This document shows, piece after piece, positions 49,384-58,308 of a DNA stretch of 64,000 nt. The position numbers and the translations under genes were made by a program. This stretch comes from JABDGC01 sp964449835 (GTDB lineage: Bacteria; Pseudomonadota; Gammaproteobacteria; DSM-16500): NCBI GenBank assembly GCA_964449835.1, contig CAYVBZ010000002.1, positions 1-64,000 of the forward strand, in the 5' to 3' direction. Within the stretch, counting starts at the first letter, position 1, and each line of letters opens with the position of its first letter. A model generated the notes under the pieces. The model did no database searches. It saw only the letters and a list, made by a program, of their open reading frames with translations, and had not been told where the DNA came from.

Positions 49384-49998
49384 CTACAAGTTGGTCCCTT
49401 CCCGCAACGAAGTTGCGGGAAGGGACCCATAGAGGGCGGCTTCCACCAAAGCGCAAATAATATGGCCAAAAATGATATGTCCTTCTTGAATTTTGGATGT
49501 TTCAGAAGAGGGAATGTTTAAAACGAGATCACAACGCTCAGTCATCTGTGGCGCTGAGACGCCTGTAAAACCAATGGGGACCACTCCCTTCGCACGTGCA
49601 GCCTCCAAGGCTTTCAGCACATTCGCAGACTTTCCCGAAGTTGAAATGCCGATAAACAGGTCCCCTTCTCGCCCTAAGGCTTCAATCTGGCGGGCAAAAA
49701 GATAGTCAAAAGAATAATCATTCCCAATCGCTGTTAAAGCAGAAGTATCTGTGGTTAAAGCCATGCCAGCCATCGCTGGCCGATCTGCAGACAAACGGCA
49801 GACCAACTCTGCCGCCAAATGCTGGCTATCTGCGGCAGAGCCGCCATTGCCAGCGAATAAAATTTTTCCACCGTTGCGCAGCACTTGTGCACAACGGTCT
49901 GCAATTCTCTCAGCCGTCTTGAGCAAGCTCTCACTCGCTAGCATTTGGTCTAGCAAAGCCCGCGACTTGAGCAGTTCTTGCTTAATCAAAGCATACAT
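49384..49998 (-). CDS. gmhA: Phosphoheptose isomerase (sedoheptulose 7-phosphate isomerase)
   Basis: A 204-residue SIS-domain protein with classical GmhA motifs. FAGNGGSAADSQHLAAELV has the Glu metal ligand, and FIGISTSGKSANVLKAL and the C-terminal ETSKIQEGHIIFGHIICALVE bear the Gln/His ligands. It converts sedoheptulose 7-phosphate to D-glycero-D-manno-heptose 7-phosphate. Unlike the other two SIS proteins in the window, it retains the full metal site, so it is the best candidate for inner-core heptose. The last ~14 residues (GSLPATSLREGTNL) are encoded by a perfect palindrome at 49393-49427, an altered C-terminus. It lies upstream of the HldE-like gene. Confidence 0.9.
   Translation of the reverse strand: MYALIKQELLKSRALLDQMLASESLLKTAERIADRCAQVLRNGGKILFAGNGGSAADSQHLAAELVCRLSADRPAMAGMALTTDTSALTAIGNDYSFDYLFARQIEALGREGDLFIGISTSGKSANVLKALEAARAKGVVPIGFTGVSAPQMTERCDLVLNIPSSETSKIQEGHIIFGHIICALVEAALYGSLPATSLREGTNL
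49393..49427. repeat. Perfect GAA-loop palindrome inside the 3' end of gmhA
   Basis: GGTCCCTTCCCGCAAC, loop GAA, GTTGCGGGAAGGGACC: a perfect 16-bp stem. It overlaps the coding end of gmhA and encodes its last residues. No T-tract follows on the minus strand, so it is a palindromic repeat rather than a canonical terminator, though it could stabilise the mRNA end. Confidence 0.85.
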
Positions 49999-50011
49999 AC
50001 ATTAAACTCGC

Positions 50012-51223
50012 TTACGTCAATTTTGACTGAATCAGGTCCACCACATAGTCCGCAAAGGGCAGGGCGCAAGTAAAAGCCGGCGACACCGCATTCAAAACAT
50101 GCATGGACTTCTGATCGCCTTCCAAAATAAAGTCCATTTCCAGCTTACGTGTCTGGGTATTTAAGAGTTGCGCCCGGATACCGGGTTTGCCCCAGGTTTT
50201 ATAATTGCCTGGGTAAACTTCAGACACCAGCTCCGCGGCCCGCCTCGCCAAAACAGCGCGGCTATATTTTCTAAGCTCTTCAAAAGCGAGTTGTCTAAAA
50301 TCAAAACCCGCATTCACAAACAAACCCAGTTCGCGCGTGAAAATTTGCCACAATTCCGAAAAACTAAATCCTGACAAACCGCTATAATGTTCGCGCCAAA
50401 AAGCCGGTATGGCCGTTGGACCAATTTTAACCTTGCCGTCCACGGTGAGCGTAAAGTGTACCCCAAGAAAGGGATTTCGTAAATCTGGGACGGGATAGAT
50501 GTGCGTTTTTAAACTCTCTTGCAGATTGGAGGCATAAAGATACAAGCCTTTGAAAGGCAAAATTGTATAATTTTTGCAAAAGGAAAAATTTTTGGCAATC
50601 TGGTCGGCGTATAAACCAGCGGCATTCACCACATACCCTGCCTCAAAAATATCACACTGGGTCTTGATGCGTTGTCCGCGATTGCTTAAATATTTTACGC
50701 CCAGTAAAACCTCCACCCCCTCAGCGCGGGCATCCACTAACATTTGCTCGATGACCTGCTTAGGCGAAACCGTGGAAGTTGTCGGTGAAAAAAGCGCTTT
50801 TTCCCAGGTTTTCACGCGGGGTTCAATTTCTTGAGCTTCTTCTGCACTCAGCTCTTCCAATTGAATGCCATTTTGTTGACCACGCTGCAGCAGTTCATGG
50901 AGGCCGGCCAGCTCATTTTCATTGCGGGCCACGACCAATTTCCCGCAGCGGTCCAAAGGGAGTTTTTTTTCTATGCAGTATTCTGTCAGCCTGCGATTGC
51001 CGTCACGGGTAAATTTGGCCTTGAGGCTATCTTTGGTGTAGTAAAATCCCGCATGCAAAACACCGCTATTGCGTCCGCTGGCGTGTTCGCCAATGTGTGC
51101 TTCTTTTTCCAGCACAAGAACCTGACAGTCGCGATAACGGGACTTTAGGGTACGCGCAATGCTTAAACCAACGATGCCGCCGCCAATAATGATAAAGTCG
51201 GCTGTTTGCTGGGCTTTTGGCAT
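50012..51223 (-). CDS. lhgO: L-2-hydroxyglutarate oxidase-like FAD enzyme
   Basis: A 403-residue DAO-family flavoprotein. DFIIIGGGIVGLSIARTL is the FAD Rossmann motif, followed by GEHASGRNSGVLHAGFYY, which is characteristic of LhgO/L2HGDH. VNAAGLYADQIA and GPTAIPAFWREHY are later family blocks. LhgO oxidises L-2-hydroxyglutarate to 2-oxoglutarate with electrons passed to the membrane quinone pool. The ATG at 51223 lies just after the adenosine kinase stop. A link with polysaccharide synthesis is not obvious. It may clear L-2-hydroxyglutarate formed by side reactions, and 2-oxoglutarate is the cosubstrate of the PhyH-like enzyme at 23532 (speculative). Confidence 0.86.
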   Translation of the reverse strand: MPKAQQTADFIIIGGGIVGLSIARTLKSRYRDCQVLVLEKEAHIGEHASGRNSGVLHAGFYYTKDSLKAKFTRDGNRRLTEYCIEKKLPLDRCGKLVVARNENELAGLHELLQRGQQNGIQLEELSAEEAQEIEPRVKTWEKALFSPTTSTVSPKQVIEQMLVDARAEGVEVLLGVKYLSNRGQRIKTQCDIFEAGYVVNAAGLYADQIAKNFSFCKNYTILPFKGLYLYASNLQESLKTHIYPVPDLRNPFLGVHFTLTVDGKVKIGPTAIPAFWREHYSGLSGFSFSELWQIFTRELGLFVNAGFDFRQLAFEELRKYSRAVLARRAAELVSEVYPGNYKTWGKPGIRAQLLNTQTRKLEMDFILEGDQKSMHVLNAVSPAFTCALPFADYVVDLIQSKLT

Positions 51224-51224
51224 C

Positions 51225-52238
51225 CTAGGCACAGATCTCTTGGGAAGTTTTTTGCACACGCTCACGGACCAAATCAAGTTCTTCTTCATTCAAACGGGGG
51301 CCAAACTTTGAAACCACTTTAGAGGCGGCAAAGCTCGCTAAATTACCTGCTTCGAAATAGTCATAGCCATTGGTGATTGCATAGAGAAAAGCACCTGCAA
51401 AAACATCTCCTGCGCCCACCGTGTCCATCACAGGAACACTGTAAGCCTGGATAAATGAAAAACGTTCGCCGTCGTAGACAATCGCCCCTTCCCCACCCAG
51501 GGTAATAATAAAAGTACGTGCACATTTTTTAAGAACAGCTTGCGCTTCCGCCAGGGTTTCTGTTTTGGTGAAAAGCAAGGCTTCCCGTTCATTGCAAAAT
51601 AAAATATCAACCTGATCGCCGATAATGGCACAAAGCCCTTCATTAAAATAAGTGACCATATTGGGATCTGAGAGAGAGAGGGCTGTTTTCACGTTATGCT
51701 TTTTTGCCATTTGACGGGCAATAATAGCCGCTTCACAACCCAAGGGTGAAGCGACCAGATAACCTTCGATATAAAGGTATTCCGCTTTTTTTAAGGCTGC
51801 TTCTGAGAGTTGGTCTTTGGAGAACTCTGAGGTGGCGCCTAAAAAAGTATTCATGGTACGGTCCGCGTCCGGCGTGACAAGGACAATACATTTTCCCGTG
51901 GTCCCTTTGCGGTGACCTTCATGCAGGTTGGTTTGAATGCCATTCACAACTAAGTCGCGGTAGAAAAAATCGCCGGTTTCATCAGTTCCAACTTTGCAGG
52001 AATAGAAAGCTTTGCCGCCCAATTTTTGCAGCGTGAAAACCGTGTTGGCCGCAGACCCGCCGCAAGTCTTTAAATGTTTCACGCCATCCAATTCTTCCAA
52101 TAAAGAATGGTGTTTTTCCTCATCTATTAAGGTCATGACGCCTTTGGCAATATTGAGCCTCTCTAAGGTCTCCGCGCTTACCTCAAAATCAATATCGACT
52201 AAAGCATTGCCAATGGCATACACGTGAAATTTGGTCAT
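51225..52238 (-). CDS. Adenosine kinase-like PfkB-family sugar/nucleoside kinase
   Basis: A 337-residue PfkB kinase. AIGNALVDIDFEV and HLKTCGGSAANTVFTLQKLGG form the N-terminal substrate motifs, and DTVGAGDVFAGAFLYA is the C-terminal signature with the catalytic Asp. Its closest family resemblance is to adenosine kinases that salvage adenosine to AMP. The neighbouring metF, metH and metK genes favour adenosine, since the methyl cycle releases adenosine from S-adenosylhomocysteine. A fructose- or ribose-type specificity cannot be excluded. AGGAAG precedes the ATG. Confidence 0.82.
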   Translation of the reverse strand: MTKFHVYAIGNALVDIDFEVSAETLERLNIAKGVMTLIDEEKHHSLLEELDGVKHLKTCGGSAANTVFTLQKLGGKAFYSCKVGTDETGDFFYRDLVVNGIQTNLHEGHRKGTTGKCIVLVTPDADRTMNTFLGATSEFSKDQLSEAALKKAEYLYIEGYLVASPLGCEAAIIARQMAKKHNVKTALSLSDPNMVTYFNEGLCAIIGDQVDILFCNEREALLFTKTETLAEAQAVLKKCARTFIITLGGEGAIVYDGERFSFIQAYSVPVMDTVGAGDVFAGAFLYAITNGYDYFEAGNLASFAASKVVSKFGPRLNEEELDLVRERVQKTSQEICA

Positions 52239-52271
52239 TATAAAACTTCCTGTAAAAAGGTTCGCAGTTTA

Positions 52272-53159
52272 TTACAATACTCTCCACTTTGAAACAGGCA
52301 GGCGCGCCGCTTGTTCTTTCAAGTTAAGCAGGTCCAGTATCTCCAAACTCAGTTCAGCTTGATTTAAAGTATAAAAATGCAGTCCAGGCGCTCCGCCTTC
52401 GATCAGGCGGCGGCACAGTTCATACACCACTTCCAAGCCGAGTTTCCGCAATGACTCTTGATCATCGCCATAGGCTTCGAGCCGCCTGCTCAGCCAACGG
52501 GGAATTTCAGCGCCGCAAGCTTCTGAAAAACGGCGTAATTTACTAAACTGGCCGATGGGCATAATGCCCGGCACAATCGGAATAGAGATGCCAAAATCCG
52601 CGCAATAGTCCTGAAAATAAAAATAAGCATCTGGGTTAAAAAAATACTGTGTGATGGCGCTGTTTGCACCCGCTTCGACTTTCTTCTTAAAGTTTAAAAT
52701 ATCGCTCAAGGCATTCTTCGACTGAGGATGAAACTCGGGATAGGCCGCGACCTCAATATGAAAATGATCATGCGTGACCTCACGAATCAACTCGACTAAT
52801 TCGCTTGCAAAACGAAACTCTCCGCTTTGGCCCATGCCGGAAGGCAGATCACCCCGCAGGGCCACTAAACGGCTGACGCCGAGCTGCTGATAAAAATGCA
52901 GTAATTCGACCACTTCCTCACGGCCTGCGCCCACACAGGATAAATGTGGCGCAATCGGAATGTCTGTTTTTTTCTGGAGCATCGTGACCGTGTCCAAGGT
53001 CCCAGTCCGTGTCGAGCCGCCCGCTCCAAAGGTCACTGAAAAAAAATCTGGGACTGTTTGCGCTAAAGTTGCAGCTGTGTCAGAAAGGTTTTCTTTTCCT
53101 TCCGATGTTTTCGGGGGAAAAAACTCAAAGCTGATGTTGAGATTTACTTGCCTTTTCAT
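52272..53159 (-). CDS. metF: 5,10-methylenetetrahydrofolate reductase
   Basis: A 295-residue MetF. ISFEFFPPKTSEGKENL with its conserved Glu starts the TIM barrel. SVTFGAGGSTRTGT, VALRGDLPSG and EVAAYPEFHPQSKNALSD are FAD- and folate-binding blocks, and ITQYFFNPDAYFYF and VPGIMPIGQFSKLRRF follow. It reduces 5,10-methylene-THF to 5-methyl-THF, the methyl donor for MetH encoded directly upstream. Length and motifs are complete. It is cotranscribed with or closely follows metH; a hairpin at 53201-53233 lies between the two. Confidence 0.96.
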   Translation of the reverse strand: MKRQVNLNISFEFFPPKTSEGKENLSDTAATLAQTVPDFFSVTFGAGGSTRTGTLDTVTMLQKKTDIPIAPHLSCVGAGREEVVELLHFYQQLGVSRLVALRGDLPSGMGQSGEFRFASELVELIREVTHDHFHIEVAAYPEFHPQSKNALSDILNFKKKVEAGANSAITQYFFNPDAYFYFQDYCADFGISIPIVPGIMPIGQFSKLRRFSEACGAEIPRWLSRRLEAYGDDQESLRKLGLEVVYELCRRLIEGGAPGLHFYTLNQAELSLEILDLLNLKEQAARLPVSKWRVL

Positions 53160-53200
53160 GAGAGAGCAGTCCTTGTTGATTCAACATTATATACCCATTA

Positions 53201-53233
53201 CACTTCAAAATGCGATATTAGCATTATGAAGTG
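53201..53233 (-). promoter_or_regulatory. Hairpin between metH and metF with a -10-like sequence
   Basis: CACTTCAAAATGC (53201-53213) pairs with GCATTATGAAGTG (53221-53233) with one mismatch, across GATATTA. It lies just past the metH stop. On the minus strand a TATAAT hexamer follows at 53190-53185, about 26 bases before the metF start, but no good -35 is seen. It may attenuate or process the metH-metF transcript or be a weak internal promoter. Confidence 0.4.
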
Positions 53234-53242
53234 ACTCTACAC

Positions 53243-56200
53243 TTAATCTTTTAAATGCTGCGTTAGCCACCGCTTGATTGACGCAAGGTCCAGTTCTTTT
53301 CTCTCCGCGTAATCATTGACCTGGTCCTCATCAATCTTACCCACCCCAAAATATCGCGACTCTGGATGAGAAAAGTAAAAGCCACTCACAGAAGAAGCCG
53401 GCAGCATCGCGTAATTGTCGGTCAAAATCATCCCAGCCTGCCGTGGGGCATCCAACAAACTAAACAAAAGCGGCTTTTCCGTATGGTCCGGACAAGCTGG
53501 GTAACCAGGCGCGGGACGAATGCCCACATATTTTTCTGCAATTAAATCTGCGTTATTCCACTGTTCGCCTGCTTGATATCCCCAAAACTCTTTTCGCACC
53601 CGCTCATGCACATGCTCCGCAAACGCTTCCGCCAAACGGTCCGCCAAGGCTTTGAGCAAAATACTGCTATATTCATCATTATTTTTTTCAAACGCCAGCA
53701 CACGCTCATCCAAGTTCAAACCAGCAGTTACTGCAAACCCTCCCAGGTAATCAGGCACACCGGAAGACTTAGGCGCGACGAAATCCGCGAGACAAAGATT
53801 AAATTTATCCTTGGGCTTTCTGGTTTGCTGGCGCAGCATCCGAAATGTCGCGATCACTTGCTCGCGGTTTTCATCCGCGTAAAGTTCAATATCATCTCCA
53901 ACGCTGTTTGCAGGGAAAAAGCCGATGACGCCGTTGGCTTTGAGCCACTGCTCTTCAGTTATTTTATGCAGCATGGCTTGCGCGTCTGCGAACAAACTTC
54001 TTGCGGCTTCGCCAATCACTTCATCCTCTAAAATTTTGGGATAAGATCCGGCTAATTCCCAAGCATGGAAAAAGGGAGACCAGTCAATATAAGGCACTAA
54101 GTTGCTTAAGGGATAAGCTTCTAAAGTTTGCAACCCCAGTTTCGCAGGCTTAGGCGGCAGATACCCTTCCCAGCTCAAGGCAAGCTTATTCTGACGCGCT
54201 TCGGAAAGACTCAGCATTTCATTTTCAGAGCGCTTGTTTTTATGCCGTTCACGAAGCTTCGCGTAATCTTCCCGGGTTGTTTGAACAAAAGCAGCCTGGT
54301 GTTCCTCACTCAAAAGTTGCGAGACCACACCGACTGCACGGGAGGCATCCACCACATGGACAGTTGCGCCGGCATAGTTCTGCTCTATTTTAATGGCCGT
54401 ATGTGCGCGAGAGGTCGTTGCGCCGCCAATCAACAAGGGAAGATTAAATTGCAGTCTTTGCATTTCTTTGGCAACCTGGACCATTTCTTCTAGCGAGGGG
54501 GTAATCAGGCCGCTTAAACCGATGATGTCCACCTTCTCCGCACGCGCCGTTTCCAAGATTTTTTCGCAGGGAACCATAACACCGAGATCCAAAACCTCAT
54601 AATTATTACAGCGCAAAACAACACCAACGATATTTTTGCCAATATCGTGGACATCGCCTTTGACGGTCGCCATTAAAATTTTTCCCTTATGTTGCTTGCG
54701 GCCAGCGCTCTCCGCTTCGAGAAAGGGAAGCAAATAAGCAACAGCCTGCTTCATCACCCGCGCGCTTTTAACAACCTGAGGCAAAAACATTTTGCCGGCA
54801 CCAAATAAATCCCCGACGATGTTCATGCCGTCCATCAAAGGGCCTTCGATCACTTTCAGCGGGCTGCCTAAATGCAGGCGCGCCGCCTCCGCGTCCTCCG
54901 TGATATAGGTATTAATCCCCTTCACTAAAGCATGACTCAAACGCTCCGTTACACTTTGTTGCCGCCAGCTTAAATCTTCGGTTTTGGTCTTGGCCTGCCC
55001 TTTGATGGAATCAGCCACTTCCAACAAACGGTCTGTCGCATCGGGGCGACGATTTAAAATCACATCTTCTACGCGTTCCAGCAGTGCTTTGGGAATTTCC
55101 TCATAAATCGCCAAACTGCCCGCGTTGACAATTCCCATGGTCAGTCCCGCGCGGATAGCGTGATAAAGAAAAACGGCGTGAATGGCTTCCCGGATAGGGT
55201 TATTGCCACGAAAAGCAAAAGAAACATTGCTCACCCCACCGCTCACCAGCGCATGAGGCAGAGAGGCCTTGATACGCCGGGTAGCGTTAATAAAGTCGAC
55301 GCCATAGTTATTATGCTCTTCGATGCCGGTCGCAACTGCAAAGATATTCGGATCAAAAATAATGTCCTCCGGCGAAAATCCCACTTGTTCGACCAGAAGC
55401 TGATAGGAGCGGGCACAAATCGCGACTTTTCGTTCCTCCGTATCTGCTTGGCCCGTCTCATCAAAGGCCATCACAACCACTGCGGCACCATAACATTTAG
55501 CCAAGCTCGCTTTCTCAAGAAAGGCGGACTCGCCATCTTTCAAGCTAATGGAGTTAATGATGCCCTTGCCCTGAATACATTTCAGGCCAGCTTCAATCAC
55601 AGACCACTTGGAAGAATCAATCATCACGGGTACACGGGCAATGTCCGGTTCCGAAGCGATTAAATTTAAAAATTTCACCATGGCTGCTTCAGCATCAAGC
55701 ATCCCTTCATCCATGTTAACGTCGATGATCTGAGCGCCATTCAGAACTTGATCACGCGCAACTTCTAATGCAGCGGTATAATTGTCGTTGCGAATTAAAT
55801 CGGCGAAACGGATGGAACCGGTCACGTTCGTGCGCTCTCCGACATTCACAAAAAGCGAGCTCTCGTCGATAATTAAAGGCTCCAGGCCACTAAGACGGCA
55901 GGCTTTTTGAATGGAAGGGATTTGGCGGGGGGGACAAGCTTGGACAACTTCTGCTAAAACGCGGACATGCTCGGGTGTTGTGCCACAACAGCCGCCCACT
56001 ATATTTAGAAAACCGCTTTCGGCAAACTCACCGACCACGCTAGCCATGGTCTCTGGTGATTCATCATACTCACCAAAAGCATTAGGCAGGCCGGCATTGG
56101 CATGTAAACTCGTATAGGTATCGGCCAGTCCCGCTAATTCCTGAATATAAGGCCGCAAGGCCGCGGCGCCGAGCGCACAATTTAAACCGATGGCCACAGG

Positions 56201-56911
56201 CTTAGCATGACGGACTGAATTCCAAAAAGCTGCTGTGGTTTGACCAGACAAGGTACGCCCGCTGGCATCAGTGATGGTACCTGAAATCATCAAAGGCAAA
56301 CGGACTTGATGTTCTGCGAAATATTTTTCCACGGCAAAAATCGCCGCCTTGCAATTCAAGGTGTCAAAGATGGTTTCGATCATCAGTAAATCAGCTTGGC
56401 CTTCAACTAAACCTTGTACAGCATTAAGATAGGCAGTCACTAAAGCATCGAAGGTGACATTACGGAAGCCAGGGTCATTCACATCAGGAGACAGAGAAGC
56501 AGTACGATTGGTAGGACCTATGACTCCCACCACAAACCGGGGTTTCTGGGGCGTTTTCAAGCTGGCTGCGTCCGCCGCGCGGCGAGCGAGCTTGGCCGCG
56601 GTAAAATTCAATTCATAGGCCAAATCGGCCATATGGTAATCCGCAAGCGAGATCGAGGTTGAATTAAAGCTATTGGTTTCGATTAGGTCAGCACCCGCAT
56701 CCAGATAGGCTGTGTGAATGTCAGAAATAATTTGAGGTTGGGTCAAGCAAAGAAGGTCGTTGTTTCCCTTTAGAGAATGGGAAAAATCGCGGAAACGTTC
56801 GCCACGGTAATCGCTTTCTTGCAGCTGATAAGCCTGGATCATGGTGCCCATGCCGCCGTCGAGTAGCAAGATGCGTTGTTTTAGAAGGGTTGTTAGTTTG
56901 GCTTGGGTCAT
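53243..56911 (-). CDS. metH: Cobalamin-dependent methionine synthase
   Basis: A 1222-residue four-module MetH, the usual length. The homocysteine domain starts with RILLLDGGMGTMIQ and ends with the zinc Cys pair in GGCCGTTPEH. The folate-binding domain has SIRFADLIRND and VMIDSSKWSVIEAG. The B12-binding domain contains TVKGDVHDIGKNIVGVV with the cobalt-ligand His, and GLSGLITPSLEEM. The C-terminal activation domain has RPAPGYPACPDHTEK for SAM binding. It methylates homocysteine using methyl-THF. It lies between metK and metF in one orientation, forming a methyl-cycle operon. Confidence 0.97.
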   Translation of the reverse strand: MTQAKLTTLLKQRILLLDGGMGTMIQAYQLQESDYRGERFRDFSHSLKGNNDLLCLTQPQIISDIHTAYLDAGADLIETNSFNSTSISLADYHMADLAYELNFTAAKLARRAADAASLKTPQKPRFVVGVIGPTNRTASLSPDVNDPGFRNVTFDALVTAYLNAVQGLVEGQADLLMIETIFDTLNCKAAIFAVEKYFAEHQVRLPLMISGTITDASGRTLSGQTTAAFWNSVRHAKPVAIGLNCALGAAALRPYIQELAGLADTYTSLHANAGLPNAFGEYDESPETMASVVGEFAESGFLNIVGGCCGTTPEHVRVLAEVVQACPPRQIPSIQKACRLSGLEPLIIDESSLFVNVGERTNVTGSIRFADLIRNDNYTAALEVARDQVLNGAQIIDVNMDEGMLDAEAAMVKFLNLIASEPDIARVPVMIDSSKWSVIEAGLKCIQGKGIINSISLKDGESAFLEKASLAKCYGAAVVVMAFDETGQADTEERKVAICARSYQLLVEQVGFSPEDIIFDPNIFAVATGIEEHNNYGVDFINATRRIKASLPHALVSGGVSNVSFAFRGNNPIREAIHAVFLYHAIRAGLTMGIVNAGSLAIYEEIPKALLERVEDVILNRRPDATDRLLEVADSIKGQAKTKTEDLSWRQQSVTERLSHALVKGINTYITEDAEAARLHLGSPLKVIEGPLMDGMNIVGDLFGAGKMFLPQVVKSARVMKQAVAYLLPFLEAESAGRKQHKGKILMATVKGDVHDIGKNIVGVVLRCNNYEVLDLGVMVPCEKILETARAEKVDIIGLSGLITPSLEEMVQVAKEMQRLQFNLPLLIGGATTSRAHTAIKIEQNYAGATVHVVDASRAVGVVSQLLSEEHQAAFVQTTREDYAKLRERHKNKRSENEMLSLSEARQNKLALSWEGYLPPKPAKLGLQTLEAYPLSNLVPYIDWSPFFHAWELAGSYPKILEDEVIGEAARSLFADAQAMLHKITEEQWLKANGVIGFFPANSVGDDIELYADENREQVIATFRMLRQQTRKPKDKFNLCLADFVAPKSSGVPDYLGGFAVTAGLNLDERVLAFEKNNDEYSSILLKALADRLAEAFAEHVHERVRKEFWGYQAGEQWNNADLIAEKYVGIRPAPGYPACPDHTEKPLLFSLLDAPRQAGMILTDNYAMLPASSVSGFYFSHPESRYFGVGKIDEDQVNDYAERKELDLASIKRWLTQHLKD

Positions 56912-56932
56912 TGGTGGTTACACTTAAGGTGG

Positions 56933-57017
56933 CCCTTTGAGACGGTGCTTCGCACCTCCTCAGGGCGAATGATTTTTTTGTTCTTCCGATGAAGTCCTTG
57001 GGAGACTTCATCGGGAA
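56933..57017. repeat. Two adjacent palindromic elements between metK and metH
   Basis: The first, 56933-56969, reads around GAGACGGTGCTTCGCACC with GGTGC-TTC-GCACC as its hairpin core and GGGCGAA at its end. A related sequence is embedded in the coding region at 60827-60863. The second is a near-perfect hairpin, TTCCGATGAAGTC (56984-56996) pairing with GACTTCATCGGGAA (57004-57017). On the minus strand it is followed by an A-rich, not T-rich, tract, so it is not a canonical terminator for metK. Confidence 0.65.
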
Positions 57018-57030
57018 GAATTATTACGTT

Positions 57031-58185
57031 TTAAGCTGCTTTTAAAAGCAAATTCGCTTTATCAATGCTTTCCCAGCTTACCTTGAGATCATCGCGGCCA
57101 AAATGTCCATAAGCCGCCGTTTGACGGTAAATGGGATGCAGCAGGTCCAACATTTTAACAATACCATAAGGACGCAGATCAAAATTTTCACGGACCAGTT
57201 GAATGATCTTGTGATTGGGGAGCTTGCCGGTGCCAAAAGTATCTACGTGAATGGAAGTGGGCTCGGCCACGCCAATCGCGTAAGAAATTTGAATTTCGCA
57301 ACGTTCTGCAAGGCCGGCTGCCACAATATTTTTCGCAACATAACGGCAAGCATAGGCTGCGGAACGGTCCACTTTAGACGGGTCCTTGCCTGAGAAACAG
57401 CCGCCGCCATGACGCGCCATGCCGCCATAAGTGTCCACAATAATTTTTCGGCCGGTCAAACCACAGTCGCCTAAAGGCCCGCCGATCACAAAACGCCCGG
57501 TGGGGTTGACTAAGTAGCGCGTTTCTTTGCTAATCCATTCTTTAGGAAGGACCGGTTTGATAATTTCTTCAATGACGGCTTCTTGCAAGTCCGCATGAGA
57601 GATGTCCGGATGATGTTGCGTGGAAAGCACGACGGTCTGGACGGAAACAGGCTTGTTATCGACATAACGGAAAGTGATTTGACTCTTGGCGTCTGGTCGC
57701 AGCCATTTTAAGCTGCCATTTTTACGCAACTGAGACTGGCGCTTCACTAATTCGTGTGCATAGAAAATCGGGGCTGGCATTAAGCTCTGTGTTTCATTGC
57801 AAGCATAGCCAAACATGAGTCCTTGGTCTCCGGCACCCTGGTCTTCGGATTTTGCACGATCGACGCCTTGGGCAATATCAACGGATTGTTTGCCAATCGC
57901 AGACATCACGGCACAAGAAGCCCAGTCAAAACCCATTTCAGAGCTATCGTAGCCAATATCGCGCACCACATTGCGGGCCAGTTGCTCCACATCGACCCAA
58001 GCTGAGGTCGTGACTTCCCCGCCCACTAAAACCATGCCGGTTTTAACAAAGGTTTCACAGGCGACTCGCGCTTGTTTATCGGTTGCAAGCATGGCATCCA
58101 AAATAGCATCAGAAATTTGGTCGGCGATTTTATCCGGATGTCCTTCCGAAACAGATTCGGACGTAAAAAGATATTCATCGTGCAT
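57031..58185 (-). CDS. metK: S-adenosylmethionine synthetase
   Basis: A 384-residue MetK. FTSESVSEGHPDKIADQISDAILD contains the ATP-binding His and Asp. GAGDQGLMFGYACNET is the second signature, GGPLGDCGLTGRKIIVDTYGG and GGGCFSGKDPSKVDRSAAY the third. It makes SAM from methionine and ATP. I prefer the ATG at 58185 (AAGGA nine bases upstream) over the one at 58194, which sits directly on the ribosome site. It is the first gene of the metK-metH-metF-adenosine kinase series. No SAM-binding riboswitch is recognisable in the 100-bp leader. Confidence 0.97.
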   Translation of the reverse strand: MHDEYLFTSESVSEGHPDKIADQISDAILDAMLATDKQARVACETFVKTGMVLVGGEVTTSAWVDVEQLARNVVRDIGYDSSEMGFDWASCAVMSAIGKQSVDIAQGVDRAKSEDQGAGDQGLMFGYACNETQSLMPAPIFYAHELVKRQSQLRKNGSLKWLRPDAKSQITFRYVDNKPVSVQTVVLSTQHHPDISHADLQEAVIEEIIKPVLPKEWISKETRYLVNPTGRFVIGGPLGDCGLTGRKIIVDTYGGMARHGGGCFSGKDPSKVDRSAAYACRYVAKNIVAAGLAERCEIQISYAIGVAEPTSIHVDTFGTGKLPNHKIIQLVRENFDLRPYGIVKMLDLLHPIYRQTAAYGHFGRDDLKVSWESIDKANLLLKAA

Positions 58186-58308
58186 ATTGGGCATTCCTTT
58201 CTTAAATGGAGATTAAAGTGCAAAATCATACTACTTTTTGAATCAGAAGGGTAGCAGAACTAAAAGCGAATGCCGCATTGTGAGGAGAGCAGCGAGGCGG
58301 CAACTGAA

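Noticed and set aside
56984..57017. Hairpin after metK as an intrinsic terminator
   Set aside because: On the metK strand the hairpin is followed by an A-rich tract, not T residues.
58186..58308. SAM or SAH riboswitch upstream of metK
   Set aside because: The leader is only ~120 bp and contains none of the helical motifs I would expect. A weak TATGAT-like -10 is the only signal.
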